Source: Pseudomonadota bacterium | Lineage (GTDB): Bacteria > Pseudomonadota > Alphaproteobacteria > Acetobacterales > Acetobacteraceae | DNA length: 64,000 nt | Assembly: GCA_021805565.1 (NCBI GenBank) | Contig: JAJZFA010000016.1 | Coordinates: 1-64,000, forward strand | Direction: 5' to 3' | Shown: in pieces, positions 25,046 to 34,569 of the stretch | Position numbering within the stretch: the stretch's first letter is position 1 | Layout of the letters: each line of letters starts with the position of its first letter | Position numbers and translations under genes: made by a program | The notes under the pieces: model-generated | Database searches by the model: none | Told to the model about the DNA's origin: nothing | What the model saw: the letters and a program-made list of their open reading frames with translations, nothing else

Positions 25046-25110
25046 GGCCTTGCGAAACGGCACGATTCGTTGGACCCTGCCCGGTATAAAAATAAACTGG
25101 GAGGGCTGTT

Positions 25111-26343
25111 ATGAACGTCTCGATACCGCGCCGCCGGATACTTGCCGGGGGCTTTGCCGCTGCTGCGTTGCCGGCCACCGCGCGTGCCCAGGCCAAGCCG
25201 ATCCGTATCGGCGTATTGACCGATATGGTCGGCGTCTATTCCGCCAATGCCGGCCCCGGATCCGTAGCCGGCACCAGGCTGGCGATCGAGGATTTCGCCA
25301 AGCTGCATCCGGACGTCAAAGTGGAGCTGGTGTCCGCCGATTTGCAACTGAAGCCGGATGTCGCGGTCGGCATCGCCGGCGACTGGCTGGATAACCAGGG
25401 TGTCGATCTGATCACCGATGTGCCGCTGTCTTCCGCCGCGTTCGCGATCGGCGACATGGTGAAAGCCAAGAACAAGGCGGCGATTTTTACCGGAGGCGCG
25501 TCGGCTGCCATTACCGGCGCCCATTGCGGGCCGAACCACCTGCACTGGGCCTACGACACCTGGTCCATGCCGCACGCGGTCGTCGATGCGACCGTCAAGC
25601 AGGGCGGCGACACGTGGTTTTTCATCACCGCCGACTATGCCTTCGGCCATGCGCTGGAAAGCGATGCCGCCAATTTCGTGACCGGCGCCGGCGGCCGGGT
25701 GTTGGGCCAGGCAACGGCGCCATTTCCAGGTACCACCGATTTCTCGTCCCATCTGGTGCAGGCCAAGGCCAGCGGCGCCAAGGTGATCGGCTTTGCCAAC
25801 GGCGGCGACGATACGGTCAACTGCATCAAACAGTCCGCCGAGTTCGGTATTCAGAAGGGCGGCCAGAAAATCGCTGGCCTGCTGTTCCTGATCCACGACG
25901 TTCATGGTGTCGGCCTGACCGCCGCGCAGGGCGTGCTGCTGACCGAACCGTTCTACTGGAACATGAACGACGGCACGCGGGCCTTCGCCAAGCGATATGC
26001 CGTTCTGATGCCGGACACCGTGCCTGGTTCGGTTCACGCCGCGCAGTATTCGGCGACGATGCACTATTTGAAGGCCTGTGTCGCGGTGGGCGTGGACAAG
26101 GCAAAAGCCAGCGGGCTGGCGGCGATCGAGCAGATGAAGGCCACGCCGACGGACGATCCGCTCTACGGAAAGGGCCTGGTTCGCAAGGACGGCCGGGTCA
26201 TTCACAATATGTATTTGTTCGAGGTGAAGTCGCCGGCTCAATCGAAAGAGCCGTGGGATTTTTATACTCTGAAACGTACTGTTCCAGCCGCCGAGGCCTT
26301 CCGGCCGATCGATCAGGGTGGCTGCGATTTCGCGAAGTGGTAA
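25111..26343 (+). CDS. ABC transporter substrate-binding protein, branched-chain amino acid type, Tat-exported
   Basis: This is 410 residues. The N-terminus IPRRRILAGGFAAAALPATARA has a twin-arginine motif and an AxA cleavage site near residue 27. The mature protein has the Peripla_BP_6 pattern (GVLTDMVGVYSANAGPGS, then two lobes and a long C-terminal tail). No permease or ATPase gene is near, so it is an orphan that may work with a HAAT transporter elsewhere, perhaps the Liv operon at the start of the window. Export by Tat suggests it folds in the cytoplasm. GGGAGG at 25099-25104 is its ribosome binding site. Repeat copy E follows directly. Confidence 0.9.
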   Translation: MNVSIPRRRILAGGFAAAALPATARAQAKPIRIGVLTDMVGVYSANAGPGSVAGTRLAIEDFAKLHPDVKVELVSADLQLKPDVAVGIAGDWLDNQGVDLITDVPLSSAAFAIGDMVKAKNKAAIFTGGASAAITGAHCGPNHLHWAYDTWSMPHAVVDATVKQGGDTWFFITADYAFGHALESDAANFVTGAGGRVLGQATAPFPGTTDFSSHLVQAKASGAKVIGFANGGDDTVNCIKQSAEFGIQKGGQKIAGLLFLIHDVHGVGLTAAQGVLLTEPFYWNMNDGTRAFAKRYAVLMPDTVPGSVHAAQYSATMHYLKACVAVGVDKAKASGLAAIEQMKATPTDDPLYGKGLVRKDGRVIHNMYLFEVKSPAQSKEPWDFYTLKRTVPAAEAFRPIDQGGCDFAKW

Positions 26344-26458
26344 GGGCGGCATCGGCAACACGTGCGTCAGCACGCCGATAAAGGTGCCCGCTCAAACAAA
26401 AACTTAGTCCATGCCCGGCGCTGCAATCCGAAACGATAATTGTTGGGCATGGCCTGAG
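26344..26458 (+). repeat. dispersed repeat, copy E (two-module, with hairpin)
   Basis: GGGCGGCATCGGCAACACG, GTGCGTCAGCACGCCGATAA and GTGCCCGCTCAAACAAA form module one, starting directly after the binding-protein stop codon. In module two CCATGCCCGG pairs with TTGGGCATGG around a loop with AATCCGAAACGATAA. It is the closest relative of copy A. Confidence 0.8.
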
Positions 26459-26579
26459 CGGATCGACGAACCTGAGGCGCTCACGCGGTGTTTCCTCGAT
26501 CCGGGCGCCCAGCTGGCATTGCCACTGCCGCCTGAATGACTCATGCTGTTGACAACAAAGGCGGCGGGGAAACGGATCG

Positions 26580-28205
26580 ATGCAGGATGTCTATGATTTC
26601 ATCGTGACCGGCGCCGGGTCCGCCGGCTGCGCGATTGCCAGGCGGCTTGCTGAATCGGGCCAGTATCGTGTGCTGTTACTGGAAGCCGGGCCACCCGACA
26701 AAAGCCCCTGGATCCATATCCCGCTGGGGTATGCCAAAACCTATGTCGATCCGGCGGTGAACTGGATGTTCGAAACAGAACCGCAGCCGCAGATGCAAAA
26801 TCGCCGGCTTTACTTGCCGCGCGGTAAGACGCTGGGCGGCTCCAGTTCGATCAACGGTATGTTGTATATTCGTGGCAACCACGCGGATTACGACGAATGG
26901 CGCCAGCGCGGCTGCACCGGCTGGGACTGGGTATCGGTCCTGCCCTATTTCAAAAAGGCCGAACATCAGGCGCGCGGGGCCGATGACTTTCACGGCACCG
27001 GTGGCCCACTGCACGTGTCCGATCAACCGGAGAAGGGCGAGCTTTCGAAGGCTGTCCTGCAGGCTTGTGTCCAAGCTGGAATTCCGCCGAATCCCGATTT
27101 CAACGGCGCCCAGCAGGAAGGGTGCGGCTACTATCAGACCACCACAAGCAACAAGCGCCGCTGGAGTGCGGCAAAAGCCTACCTGACCAACCCGCCGCCA
27201 AACCTGACGATCCAGACCGGCGCCCATGCCACCCGCATTATCATCGAAAATGGCCGAACCAGCGGGGTGGAATATCGAACCACGGCCGGTCGCCAGACCA
27301 GCAGTGCCCGCATCGAGGTTATCGTGTCGGGCGGCGCTTACGGATCGCCGCAATTGTTGCTTCTGTCCGGTCTTGGGCCGGCGCAACACCTGCGGGACAT
27401 GGGTATAGACGTTATCCGGGACATGCCGGCGGTTGGGTCCAATCTGCACGATCATTTCAGTACCAACGTAAGCTGGCGGTGCAGCAAGGCGATTACGTTG
27501 AACGACCTGCAAAACAGCGCGTTCCGCAAGGCGATGGCGGGACTCCGCTATGGGCTGTTCCGCTCTGGCCCCATGGCCGGCAACGGCATCACCGCCGGGC
27601 TGTTCACCCGATCCGATAATCGGCTGGAACGACCCGATATTCAGATCAACCTGTTCGAATGGAGCACCAAGGAACGGACCCGGAATTCCGTTATGACGCA
27701 CCCGTTTTCCGGTTTCACCCTGGGGCCGGTTCACTTGCGTCCCGACGGCCGGGGGACGGTTCGTCTTGGCAGTCCGGATCCGTTCGCCTGGCCGGCAGTA
27801 CTGTTCGACTATCTGCGCACGGATTATGACATCCAGGCCGCTTTGGCCGGCGTGCGGCTGGCGCGCACGATCGCCGCACAACCGGCACTGAAGCCCTACG
27901 TGGCGGGCGAGACCGCGCCCGGCCCGGCTATCGAGAGCGATGCGGACCTGCTGGAGTTCGTTCGCCGCACCGGCGTATCCAACCAGCATCCCACCAGTTC
28001 CTGCGCAATGGGCACGGGGCCGAACAGCGTGGTCGATCCGCGGCTGCGGGTGCATGGCATCGCCGGGTTGCGAGTCGCGGATGCGTCGATCATGCCGGTC
28101 GTGGTCGGCGGTAACACCAACGCGCCCACCATCATGATTGGCGAAAAAGCCGCCGCGATGATTCTGGAAGACGCCAGGACCACCGCGCCGGCGCTGGCCG
28201 CGTAA
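26580..28205 (+). CDS. GMC family oxidoreductase (choline dehydrogenase-like), copy 1
   Basis: This is 541 residues. The FAD loop [15 protein letters not shown] is at residues 9-23, and the GMC signature GKTLGGSSSINGMLYIRG lies at about 82-99. The C-terminal catalytic pair is the histidine of SNQHPTSSCAMG and the asparagine of [10 protein letters not shown]. Such flavoenzymes oxidise primary alcohols to aldehydes. It has no signal peptide, so it is probably cytoplasmic or membrane-associated. A very similar gene follows after 32 bp; several stretches are almost identical (for example [18 protein letters not shown]), so the pair arose by tandem duplication. Confidence 0.92.
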   Translation: MQDVYDFIVTGAGSAGCAIARRLAESGQYRVLLLEAGPPDKSPWIHIPLGYAKTYVDPAVNWMFETEPQPQMQNRRLYLPRGKTLGGSSSINGMLYIRGNHADYDEWRQRGCTGWDWVSVLPYFKKAEHQARGADDFHGTGGPLHVSDQPEKGELSKAVLQACVQAGIPPNPDFNGAQQEGCGYYQTTTSNKRRWSAAKAYLTNPPPNLTIQTGAHATRIIIENGRTSGVEYRTTAGRQTSSARIEVIVSGGAYGSPQLLLLSGLGPAQHLRDMGIDVIRDMPAVGSNLHDHFSTNVSWRCSKAITLNDLQNSAFRKAMAGLRYGLFRSGPMAGNGITAGLFTRSDNRLERPDIQINLFEWSTKERTRNSVMTHPFSGFTLGPVHLRPDGRGTVRLGSPDPFAWPAVLFDYLRTDYDIQAALAGVRLARTIAAQPALKPYVAGETAPGPAIESDADLLEFVRRTGVSNQHPTSSCAMGTGPNSVVDPRLRVHGIAGLRVADASIMPVVVGGNTNAPTIMIGEKAAAMILEDARTTAPALAA

Positions 28206-28237
28206 ATTTTTTCCGGAACCGGCAGCAGGGGCGGAAC

Positions 28238-29854
28238 GTGACCGAACCATACGACTACATCGTGACGGGTGCCGGTTCGGCCGGTTGCGTTCTTGCCGCG
28301 CGATTGACCGAATCCGGACGGTACCGGGTGTTGCTGCTGGAAGCCGGCGGCAAGGACAACAGGTTCTGGATCCATGTGCCGATGGGGTACGCGAAAACCT
28401 TTGTCGATCCCAGGGTGAACTGGAAATTCGAATCCGAACCGGAAGCGGAATTGCTTGGCCGGACGATGTACCAGCCGCGCGGCAAGGTGCTGGGCGGTAC
28501 CAGTTCCATCAACGGCATGATCTACATGCGTGGCAACGCCGCCGATTACGACCAGTGGCGGCAACTCGGCAACGAAGGCTGGGATTACGACTCGGTTTTG
28601 CCTTACTTCCGCAAGGCCGAGGACAACGAACGCGGTGCCGACGAATTCCACGGATCCGGCGGCCCGTTGCGGGTGTCCAACCAGCCGTACGAATGGGAAA
28701 TCGCCAAGGCGCTGCTGGAAGCTTGCCAGCAGGCGGGCATTCCATTCAACCCGGACTTTAACGGCGCGAAACAGGAAGGGTGCGGCTACTATCAGACCAC
28801 CACGAAGGACAAACGCCGCTGGAGCACCGCCGCCGCATATTTAACGGCGGCGAAATCGCGCCCAAATCTGACGATCAGAACCAACGCGCATGCGACTCGG
28901 GTGCTGTTCCAGGGCAACAAGGCGACCGGGGTGGAGTTCCGCACGCCGCGAGGCGTGGAAACCGCGTATGCGGGGCGGGAGGTTATCGTATCGGGCGGCG
29001 CCTATGGATCGCCGCAACTGCTGCAACTGTCCGGCGTTGGGCCGGCCCAGCACCTAACCGACATGGGCATCGCTGTCGTCGCCGACATGGCGGGTGTTGG
29101 CAGCAACCTGCAAGATCATTTCAACACGTACTGCACGTATCGCATTTCCCGTAATCTGTCGCTAAACGCATTGCAATACAGCCTGCCGCACCGGCTGGTG
29201 GCCGGTGCTCGGTATATGTTCGGGCGATCCGGTCCGATGTCTGGCAACGGCATGTATGTCGGGGCGTTGGTGCGGAGCGACAAACGCCTGGAACGGCCCG
29301 ACCTGCAATTCAACATCTCTGCCTGGAGCACGATCGACCGCACCGCCGATGGCATCGTCTCGCACCCGTTTCCCGGCATTTCGATCAGCCCCGTCCATCT
29401 GGCGCCCCAAGGCCGGGGTACGGTGCGGTTGCGCGACAGCGACCCCTTTGCCCCGCCGCGGATCGAATTCAATTTCCTGCGATCGGACAACGATATGCGG
29501 GTCATGATCGCGGGCGTCCGGATCGCCCGGAGCATCGCGCGGCAGCATGCGTTGCAAAAGCTGATGGTGGAAGAAACCGCGCCCGGGGTTGCCACGCGAA
29601 CAGACGAGCAAATCGCCGAGGACGTCCGCCGGCGCGGCGTTTCGAACCTGCATCCGGTCGGCACCTGCGGCATGGGGCACGGTCCGATGGCGGTGGTCGA
29701 TCCGCGCTTGCGGGTGCATGGGATAGCGGGGCTGCGCGTGGTGGATGCGTCTGTCATGCCGGTTATTGTCGCCGGCAACACCAACGCGCCGACGATCATG
29801 ATCGCGGAAAAAGCATCGGACATGATCCAGGAAGATGCCCGCGCCGCGGCGTGA
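28238..29854 (+). CDS. GMC family oxidoreductase (choline dehydrogenase-like), copy 2
   Basis: This is a 538-residue paralogue of the preceding gene and starts with GTG. The FAD loop [15 protein letters not shown] is at 9-23, the GMC signature [18 protein letters not shown] follows, and the active-site histidine is in [12 protein letters not shown]. Copy 2 has the more usual HPxGTCxMG, where copy 1 has HPTSSCAMG, so the substrates may have diverged. It is cotranscribed with copy 1 (32 bp gap) and followed by a strong hairpin before the convergent dehydrogenase operon. Confidence 0.92.
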   Translation: MTEPYDYIVTGAGSAGCVLAARLTESGRYRVLLLEAGGKDNRFWIHVPMGYAKTFVDPRVNWKFESEPEAELLGRTMYQPRGKVLGGTSSINGMIYMRGNAADYDQWRQLGNEGWDYDSVLPYFRKAEDNERGADEFHGSGGPLRVSNQPYEWEIAKALLEACQQAGIPFNPDFNGAKQEGCGYYQTTTKDKRRWSTAAAYLTAAKSRPNLTIRTNAHATRVLFQGNKATGVEFRTPRGVETAYAGREVIVSGGAYGSPQLLQLSGVGPAQHLTDMGIAVVADMAGVGSNLQDHFNTYCTYRISRNLSLNALQYSLPHRLVAGARYMFGRSGPMSGNGMYVGALVRSDKRLERPDLQFNISAWSTIDRTADGIVSHPFPGISISPVHLAPQGRGTVRLRDSDPFAPPRIEFNFLRSDNDMRVMIAGVRIARSIARQHALQKLMVEETAPGVATRTDEQIAEDVRRRGVSNLHPVGTCGMGHGPMAVVDPRLRVHGIAGLRVVDASVMPVIVAGNTNAPTIMIAEKASDMIQEDARAAA

Positions 29855-29874
29855 CCCGGTATCGGGGCGAACCA

Positions 29875-29911
29875 CACGTGCGGAGCGGGACCGTTGCCCC
29901 GTCCGCACGTG
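29875..29911. terminator. strong hairpin between convergent operons
   Basis: CACGTGCGGAGCGGG at 29875-29889 pairs with CCCGTCCGCACGTG at 29898-29911 (one bulged base, 7-8 nt loop). It lies 20 bp after the plus-strand GMC stop and 10 bp beyond the minus-strand gene's end, so it can stop transcription from both sides. No clear T-tract is seen. Confidence 0.6.
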
Positions 29912-29920
29912 CCGCCGGTA

Positions 29921-31489
29921 TCAGATTTCGTTACGGCCCATCATGGCGGACATGTTTTCCGCCTGACGGATCGCCAGTGCGACAATGGTCAGGGTTGGAT
30001 TGCATGCGGCACCCGAGGTGAACTGGCTGCCATCGGAGACGAACAGGTTCTTCACATCGTGAGTCTGGCCGAACTTGTTGACGACGCCGTCCTTGGCGTT
30101 CGCGCTCATGCGGTTCGTGCCCATGTTGTGTGTGCTGGGATACGGCGGGGTTTGGACAATGCGTGTCGCACCCACCGCGTCGTAGATCGCGCCGCCCTGA
30201 CGGTACGCATGCGCCCGCATTTTTAGATCGTTCTCATGGTCGTCGAAATGTACTGACGCGACAGGCATGCCATTCTTATCCTTGGCGGTGGGATCGAGGG
30301 TGACGCGATTGGTTTCGCGCGCCATGTCCTCTCCGACGATCCACATGCCGGCCATATTCGGATAATCGTCCATGCCGGCCGCGAAGTCCCGGCCCCAGGC
30401 GCCGGGATCCAGGAACGCGGCCATGAAGGGCAGACCGAGCGACAAGGTTTCAAGCTCATAGCCGCCGACGAAACCGCGTTTGGTGTTCAGCGCCGCCTCA
30501 TCGCGGACAATGCCGGCCATCGTGGTGCCGCGATACATATGCACCGGCTGGTCGAACACCCCATACACGCTGCCGGTCATGTGCCGCATGTAGTTGCGCC
30601 CGACCTGACCGGAACTGTTGGCCAGCCCGTCGGGGAATTTCGCCGATGCGCTGTTCAGCAGCAGCCGCGGGCTTTCCAGCGAGTTTCCCGCCACCGCCAC
30701 TACGCGGGCCTTTTGGCGCTGCGTTTTGCCATCGGCATCGACATAGACCACGCCGGTCACTTTGCCGGACGCGTCGTGTTCGATATGGGTCACCATGCTG
30801 CCGGGGCGGACTTCCAGCTTGCCGGTCGCCTCGCCTTTCGGAATTTCGGTGTAAAGGGTGGACCATTTCGCACCGGACTTGCAGCCCTGGAAGCAAAAGC
30901 CGATCTGCTGGCAGCTTCCCCGTTCATCGCGCGGTTGGCTGTTGATCGCCATGTTGCCGGTATGGACTTCCTTGTAGCCGAGCTTCGTCGCGCCCGCGTG
31001 CAGTATTTTGAAGTTGTTGTTGCCGGGTAGCCGCGGGATTCCATTTGTGCTGGTGACGCCCATCTTGAATTCGGCTTTGGTATAGTACGGTTCCAGGTCG
31101 CTCAGGGTGATCGGCCAGTCCAGCAGATTGGCTTCCGGCAGGGCGCCGTAGGTTGTGCGGGTTTTGAATTCGTAATCCTGAAACCGCAGCGAAGCGCCGG
31201 CCCAGTGTACGGTGGAACCGCCAACGGCCTTGACGATCCAGGCCGGCAGGTTCGGAAAGTCTTTGTGTACGCGCCAGCTTCCCGACGTGGTGCGCATATC
31301 GGTCCACGCCAACTGCGAAAAACTTTCCCATTCGTCGTTGACGAAATCGGCGATTTCGTTACGATTTCCTGCTTCCAGGATAACCGTCTTGATGCCGCGC
31401 TGGGCAAGCTCGTTACCGAGTGTGCCGCCGCCGGCACCGGAGCCGACAATGCAGACGACGCTGTCGTCGTTCAGATCGAATTGGGCCAT
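29921..31489 (-). CDS. GMC oxidoreductase, gluconate 2-dehydrogenase large-subunit-like flavoprotein
   Basis: This is 522 residues from ATG 31489 ([12 protein letters not shown]), preceded by GGGAGAAAC as ribosome binding site; the longer frame to 31615 has no support. The FAD loop [17 protein letters not shown] is near residue 14. The C-terminus has [10 protein letters not shown] and the closing block [20 protein letters not shown], as in the FAD subunit of periplasmic membrane-bound sugar or alcohol dehydrogenases. It has no signal peptide of its own; such subunits are exported together with a Tat-bearing small subunit, which is the next gene upstream. With the cytochrome c gene this makes a three-part dehydrogenase. 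Confidence 0.9.
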   Translation of the reverse strand: MAQFDLNDDSVVCIVGSGAGGGTLGNELAQRGIKTVILEAGNRNEIADFVNDEWESFSQLAWTDMRTTSGSWRVHKDFPNLPAWIVKAVGGSTVHWAGASLRFQDYEFKTRTTYGALPEANLLDWPITLSDLEPYYTKAEFKMGVTSTNGIPRLPGNNNFKILHAGATKLGYKEVHTGNMAINSQPRDERGSCQQIGFCFQGCKSGAKWSTLYTEIPKGEATGKLEVRPGSMVTHIEHDASGKVTGVVYVDADGKTQRQKARVVAVAGNSLESPRLLLNSASAKFPDGLANSSGQVGRNYMRHMTGSVYGVFDQPVHMYRGTTMAGIVRDEAALNTKRGFVGGYELETLSLGLPFMAAFLDPGAWGRDFAAGMDDYPNMAGMWIVGEDMARETNRVTLDPTAKDKNGMPVASVHFDDHENDLKMRAHAYRQGGAIYDAVGATRIVQTPPYPSTHNMGTNRMSANAKDGVVNKFGQTHDVKNLFVSDGSQFTSGAACNPTLTIVALAIRQAENMSAMMGRNEI

Positions 31490-31544
31490 ATTTGTTTCTC
31501 CCTGTGCGAAAATTGGGCGAATGCCGCTTGCGCGATCCGCCGGT

Positions 31545-32069
31545 TCAACTGACCCAGTCGATGTCGTCGAAGCCGCGATGGATGTATCCGCCCTTGTCGG
31601 CCGACGATCCTTCATACCCGAACTTCGCCCAAAGCGGTTTCTGGTTGTAAAGCGTGACCACCAGGTCGGAGCGAAGCTTGTTGAAGAACGGTGTATCCTG
31701 ATTTGCCGTCAGGATAGCGACGCGGTGTGATTCCTCGGGAATCAACAGATACGACGTGCCGTGGCGCTTCATGGCGTCGGCGTCCAGGGTCTGGCAGCCC
31801 TGGGTCATCATGTCGCGTAATGCGGGAGCGCCGCTATCGTAACCGGCAACGGCGGCGATGTAATAGGAATCGGCGATACGGTCATGGGGATAGATATCGC
31901 GGGCGGCGCGCGCCAGCGTTGTCAGTGTCGCGGGCGCCAGATTAACGGCAGCCTGCGCCCACGCCGCACCTGGAACGATTGTCATAGCCGCGGCGATGCC
32001 GGGCATGACCGCCGCGCCGCGCAGAACGATGCGGCGCGTGATTTGGGGGCGCCGGTCAACGATTCTCAT
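31545..32069 (-). CDS. gluconate 2-dehydrogenase subunit 3-like, Tat-exported small subunit
   Basis: This is 174 residues. ITRRIVLRGAAVMPGIAA is a twin-arginine signal, with cleavage near AWA (about residue 38). The mature part with LARAARDIYPHDRIADSYY and the C-terminal LWAKFGYEGSSADKGGYIHRGFDDIDW fits the gluconate_2-dh3 family. Its role is to carry the cytoplasmically folded FAD subunit through the Tat system and to stabilise it. It lies 55 bp upstream of the flavoprotein gene and 21 bp downstream of the glyoxalase-fold gene on the same strand. Confidence 0.87.
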   Translation of the reverse strand: MRIVDRRPQITRRIVLRGAAVMPGIAAAMTIVPGAAWAQAAVNLAPATLTTLARAARDIYPHDRIADSYYIAAVAGYDSGAPALRDMMTQGCQTLDADAMKRHGTSYLLIPEESHRVAILTANQDTPFFNKLRSDLVVTLYNQKPLWAKFGYEGSSADKGGYIHRGFDDIDWVS

Positions 32070-32090
32070 GATGATGTCCTCCTGTTTTTT

Positions 32091-32486
32091 TCAGCGGTAG
32101 CGGCCATGGCGTTCCAGGACCTCGATGCGGTATCCGTCCGGGTCGGTCACGAAAAAGAAGCGTGCCATCAATGCCCCGTCGCGGTGGAATTCCTTGACCG
32201 GTTCGGGGTTCAGGCCCTCGGCAACGAAGCGGGCCTGTTCTGCAACGGCATCCGGCACCACGAAGGCGATGTGGCCGTAGCCTTCGCCCTGGGTATAGGG
32301 TTCGCGACGGTCGTGATTGATTGTCAGTTCGATCTCGAACTCGCTTTCGGGCGCGCGGAGATAAACCAGCGTGAAGCTTTCGAACGGAAAGCGGCCGGCG
32401 ATATCCATGCCGAAGGCGCGCTGGTAAAAATCGACGCTGGGCGTTTCGTGCAACACGCGGATCATGCTGTGGATCGGTTTGGCCAT
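32091..32486 (-). CDS. glyoxalase I/VOC family protein
   Basis: This is 131 residues from ATG 32484-32486. Two beta-alpha-beta-beta-beta halves of the VOC fold carry candidate metal ligands H6 (HSMIRV), Glu in FEIELTINH, His in YGHIAFVV and Glu in YRIEVLERH. This is the His-Glu-His-Glu set of lactoylglutathione lyase (GloA-type). It sits between the cytochrome c gene (2 bp gap) and the Tat small subunit of the dehydrogenase. It may detoxify methylglyoxal or another alpha-oxoaldehyde made by the dehydrogenase, which is inference from position. Confidence 0.88.
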   Translation of the reverse strand: MAKPIHSMIRVLHETPSVDFYQRAFGMDIAGRFPFESFTLVYLRAPESEFEIELTINHDRREPYTQGEGYGHIAFVVPDAVAEQARFVAEGLNPEPVKEFHRDGALMARFFFVTDPDGYRIEVLERHGRYR

Positions 32487-32488
32487 GA

Positions 32489-32881
32489 TCAGTGCTGCCC
32501 CTGCAGCCAGCCGATAATGGCTTTGCGGGTGTTGGCGTTGGCCTGGCTGTAGGCCATGACCGCGCCCGGAATAACCGCTTGCGGTTTGGTCAGCCATGCG
32601 TCCAGGCGATCGGCGTCCCACACGAAATCGGCGTTCGCGAACCCGGCGGAATATTTGAACCCCGGCACGCTGCCGGCTTTGCGTCCGAAGACGTTGCCCA
32701 AAGGCGGGCCTTGCCGAATTGGATCCTGGGCCGACAATGTGTGGCACGTGCCGCATTGGTTGCGGAACAGGGACTCCCCGTTCGGGGCAGTTGCCACCGA
32801 TGGCATCGGCATTTGCGCGTGCGCCGGGAGCGAAACGGCGATGAACAGGCCCGCCATAACGAGTCGCGCAGTGAACGGCAT
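32489..32881 (-). CDS. periplasmic class I cytochrome c
   Basis: This is 130 residues with a signal peptide ending AHA (about residue 22). One heme site CGTCH lies at residues 43-47, and the distal methionine is probably M109 in PGAVMAYSQ. GPPLGNVFGRKAGSVPGFKYS is the usual cytochrome c2/c550-like middle. It is the first gene of the minus-strand unit cytochrome c, glyoxalase, Tat small subunit, FAD subunit, and would take electrons from the flavoprotein towards a terminal oxidase. Confidence 0.92.
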   Translation of the reverse strand: MPFTARLVMAGLFIAVSLPAHAQMPMPSVATAPNGESLFRNQCGTCHTLSAQDPIRQGPPLGNVFGRKAGSVPGFKYSAGFANADFVWDADRLDAWLTKPQAVIPGAVMAYSQANANTRKAIIGWLQGQH

Positions 32882-32943
32882 GGAATCCCCCGGTTGTTAA
32901 CCTGGATGATGCATCCGCGGTGCGGCGGGCAGGTAGTAGCCGG

Positions 32944-33294
32944 CTACGACATCGATGCGGCCACCGCGTTTGCGTGACGAAGCGGACGATCGTCCGGTTC
33001 GCTCAGCCGAGCCGCGACCTGCTGCGTGTGCAGGTCCTGATTGCGCAGATAATGCAGGCAGGTCACGCGCAGGAACGACGTGAAGTTCTGCACATCGCCG
33101 ATCTGGCCGACGATTTCGTCGTAGAGGATCGCGACGAATCGGGGCAGGCTGATCTGTTCCTTAACGGCGATTTCCTCCAGCGTTGACCAGAAAACCGCTT
33201 CCAGGCGGATCGACGTGCTGTAGCCGTGCAGCCGCAGGGCGCGAGTCTCGGCCTGATAGGTCCGCGTGTCCTGCGTTAGGAACAAGTTGCACAT
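32944..33294 (-). CDS. ribbon-helix-helix domain protein
   Basis: This is 116 residues from ATG 33294, chosen because AAGGGAGG stands about 6 nt before it; a longer frame to 33444 is not supported. Residues 27-65 (STSIRLEAVFWSTLEEIA and following) match the RHH_4 pattern: a short beta strand of alternating S/I/L residues, then two helices. Such proteins are probable DNA-binding dimers. The tail contains a Cys and a run typical of alphaproteobacterial members. It precedes the dehydrogenase operon by 62 bp on the same strand and might regulate it, although nothing in the sequence proves that. Confidence 0.85.
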   Translation of the reverse strand: MCNLFLTQDTRTYQAETRALRLHGYSTSIRLEAVFWSTLEEIAVKEQISLPRFVAILYDEIVGQIGDVQNFTSFLRVTCLHYLRNQDLHTQQVAARLSEPDDRPLRHANAVAASMS

Positions 33295-33482
33295 GGAAAC
33301 CTCCCTTCGCCGGCTGATACCGGTCTTACAATCTAACCTTACGATGGAATACGGGTCACGCGCCAGCGGCGCGACATTCGATCGGGGGTCTGGTGGCATT
33401 ACCCGCCCGGATGAAGACCGGAAACAGTACAATGTGGCCGTCACAGGTCAAAATACTGTTGCACCCCTGCAGGCCGGGTGCA

Positions 33483-34202
33483 TCACGCCGCGTCGTGAAA
33501 GATCAATCCCAGCGTGTGCCTCTGTCCGGTATTGATCCGGCTGACCCCGTGCCGCATCGTCAGCCGGTACGGGCCACGGGTTCCCATCGCGGGCCGGTGA
33601 TGAACGGGAAATATCGCTGCCTCCCCCTGGCGCAACGGCACGACCACCGGACGCGACTGCGCGCGCGGGCGCTGCTCCACCAGGATGAATTCGCCGCCGG
33701 TAAAGTCCGCGCCAGGGGCGTTCAGCAGAACCGCGACCTGAAGGGGAAACACCAGGTCGCCGTACAAATCCTGATGCAGGCAGTTGAACCCGCCCGGCCC
33801 GTACCGCAGCAGCAAAGGGGTTGGCCGGGTCTGCCCGGCCGCATGGCACAGGGCCAGATACGCATCCAGCGTATCGGGAAAGATCGCGGTTTCCCCGAAC
33901 GCCATGCGCCAGGCATTCGCAATGGCCGCCAGCGACGGATACAACGCCGTTCGCATCGCCTCTACGATATCCGGCAGCGGATAGGCGAAATATTTGTATT
34001 CCCCGTTCCCGTATCCGTGCTGCTCCATCGCGATCCGTTTACGGAATCGCTGGTTGTCATCGTATAGCGCGGCCAGCGTGGCGCACGTTCCGGCTGGCAG
34101 CAGCATGCGGGTCGCATAGCCCTGCCCGGCCAGTTCGGCCGCCAGGTCCGCGGGGCGCACGGTATCGGGGGAAAAATCGAACATCGTACGATCATAGCGC
34201 AT
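33483..34202 (-). CDS. 2-oxoglutarate/Fe(II)-dependent dioxygenase
   Basis: This is 239 residues from ATG 34202 (ATG 34184 is an alternative). The facial triad is H143 and D145 in CLHQDLYGD and H218 in MRHGVSRI. R228 in TGQRHTLGL is a good candidate for binding the 2-oxoglutarate carboxylate. GADFTGGEFILVEQRPR is the conserved segment between them in prolyl-4-hydroxylase-like proteins. Whether the target is a protein or a small molecule is not known. It runs on the minus strand, 188 bp upstream of the RHH gene. Confidence 0.87.
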   Translation of the reverse strand: MRYDRTMFDFSPDTVRPADLAAELAGQGYATRMLLPAGTCATLAALYDDNQRFRKRIAMEQHGYGNGEYKYFAYPLPDIVEAMRTALYPSLAAIANAWRMAFGETAIFPDTLDAYLALCHAAGQTRPTPLLLRYGPGGFNCLHQDLYGDLVFPLQVAVLLNAPGADFTGGEFILVEQRPRAQSRPVVVPLRQGEAAIFPVHHRPAMGTRGPYRLTMRHGVSRINTGQRHTLGLIFHDAA

Positions 34203-34302
34203 TTCCGCGCCGCGGCATCCCGTTTCTTGCCGTCGCCTGTCGTATGGAACCCAACGCACATCGCCGCGTTTAGGTGTTTCACTTCCATGCAGGAGCTAAA
34301 GC

Positions 34303-34533
34303 ATGAACGATCGTCTTGAAGGCACGGCCCGCGAATTCGGCGGCCGCGTGCAGGAAGCTGCCGGCAACCTCGCCGGCGATACCAATACTCAGGCGCAGGG
34401 CCTGTACAATCAGGCGGCGGGCCAGGCACAGCAGGCGGCCGCACAATTCGGCGACATGGTCAAGGCGCAGCCCATCGTTGCGTCGCTGGTCGCACTGGCA
34501 ATCGGATACGTCCTTGGTCGCCTGACGGCCTGA
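34303..34533 (+). CDS. CsbD family stress-response protein with C-terminal membrane anchor
   Basis: This is 76 residues. The N-terminal half NDRLEGTAREFGGRVQEAAG is the CsbD-like amphipathic repeat. A Gln/Ala-rich linker follows, then the hydrophobic segment PIVASLVALAIGYVLGRL with the G-x3-G-R ending of small inner-membrane stress proteins. CsbD-like proteins accumulate under general stress. GCAGGAGC about 8 nt before the ATG is the ribosome binding site. It lies between the divergent 2OG oxygenase gene and repeat copy F. Confidence 0.88.
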   Translation: MNDRLEGTAREFGGRVQEAAGNLAGDTNTQAQGLYNQAAGQAQQAAAQFGDMVKAQPIVASLVALAIGYVLGRLTA

Positions 34534-34542
34534 CGTCGCCGC

Positions 34543-34560
34543 CCCCTAAAAAGGGGGCAC
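34543..34560 (+). terminator. GC hairpin after csbD-like gene
   Basis: GCCCCC and GGGGGC flank a TAAAAA loop about 10 bp after the stop codon. The stem is short and lacks a T-run, so termination may be weak or rely on the larger hairpin of repeat copy F that follows. Confidence 0.4.
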
Positions 34561-34569
34561 CTGTGCCCC

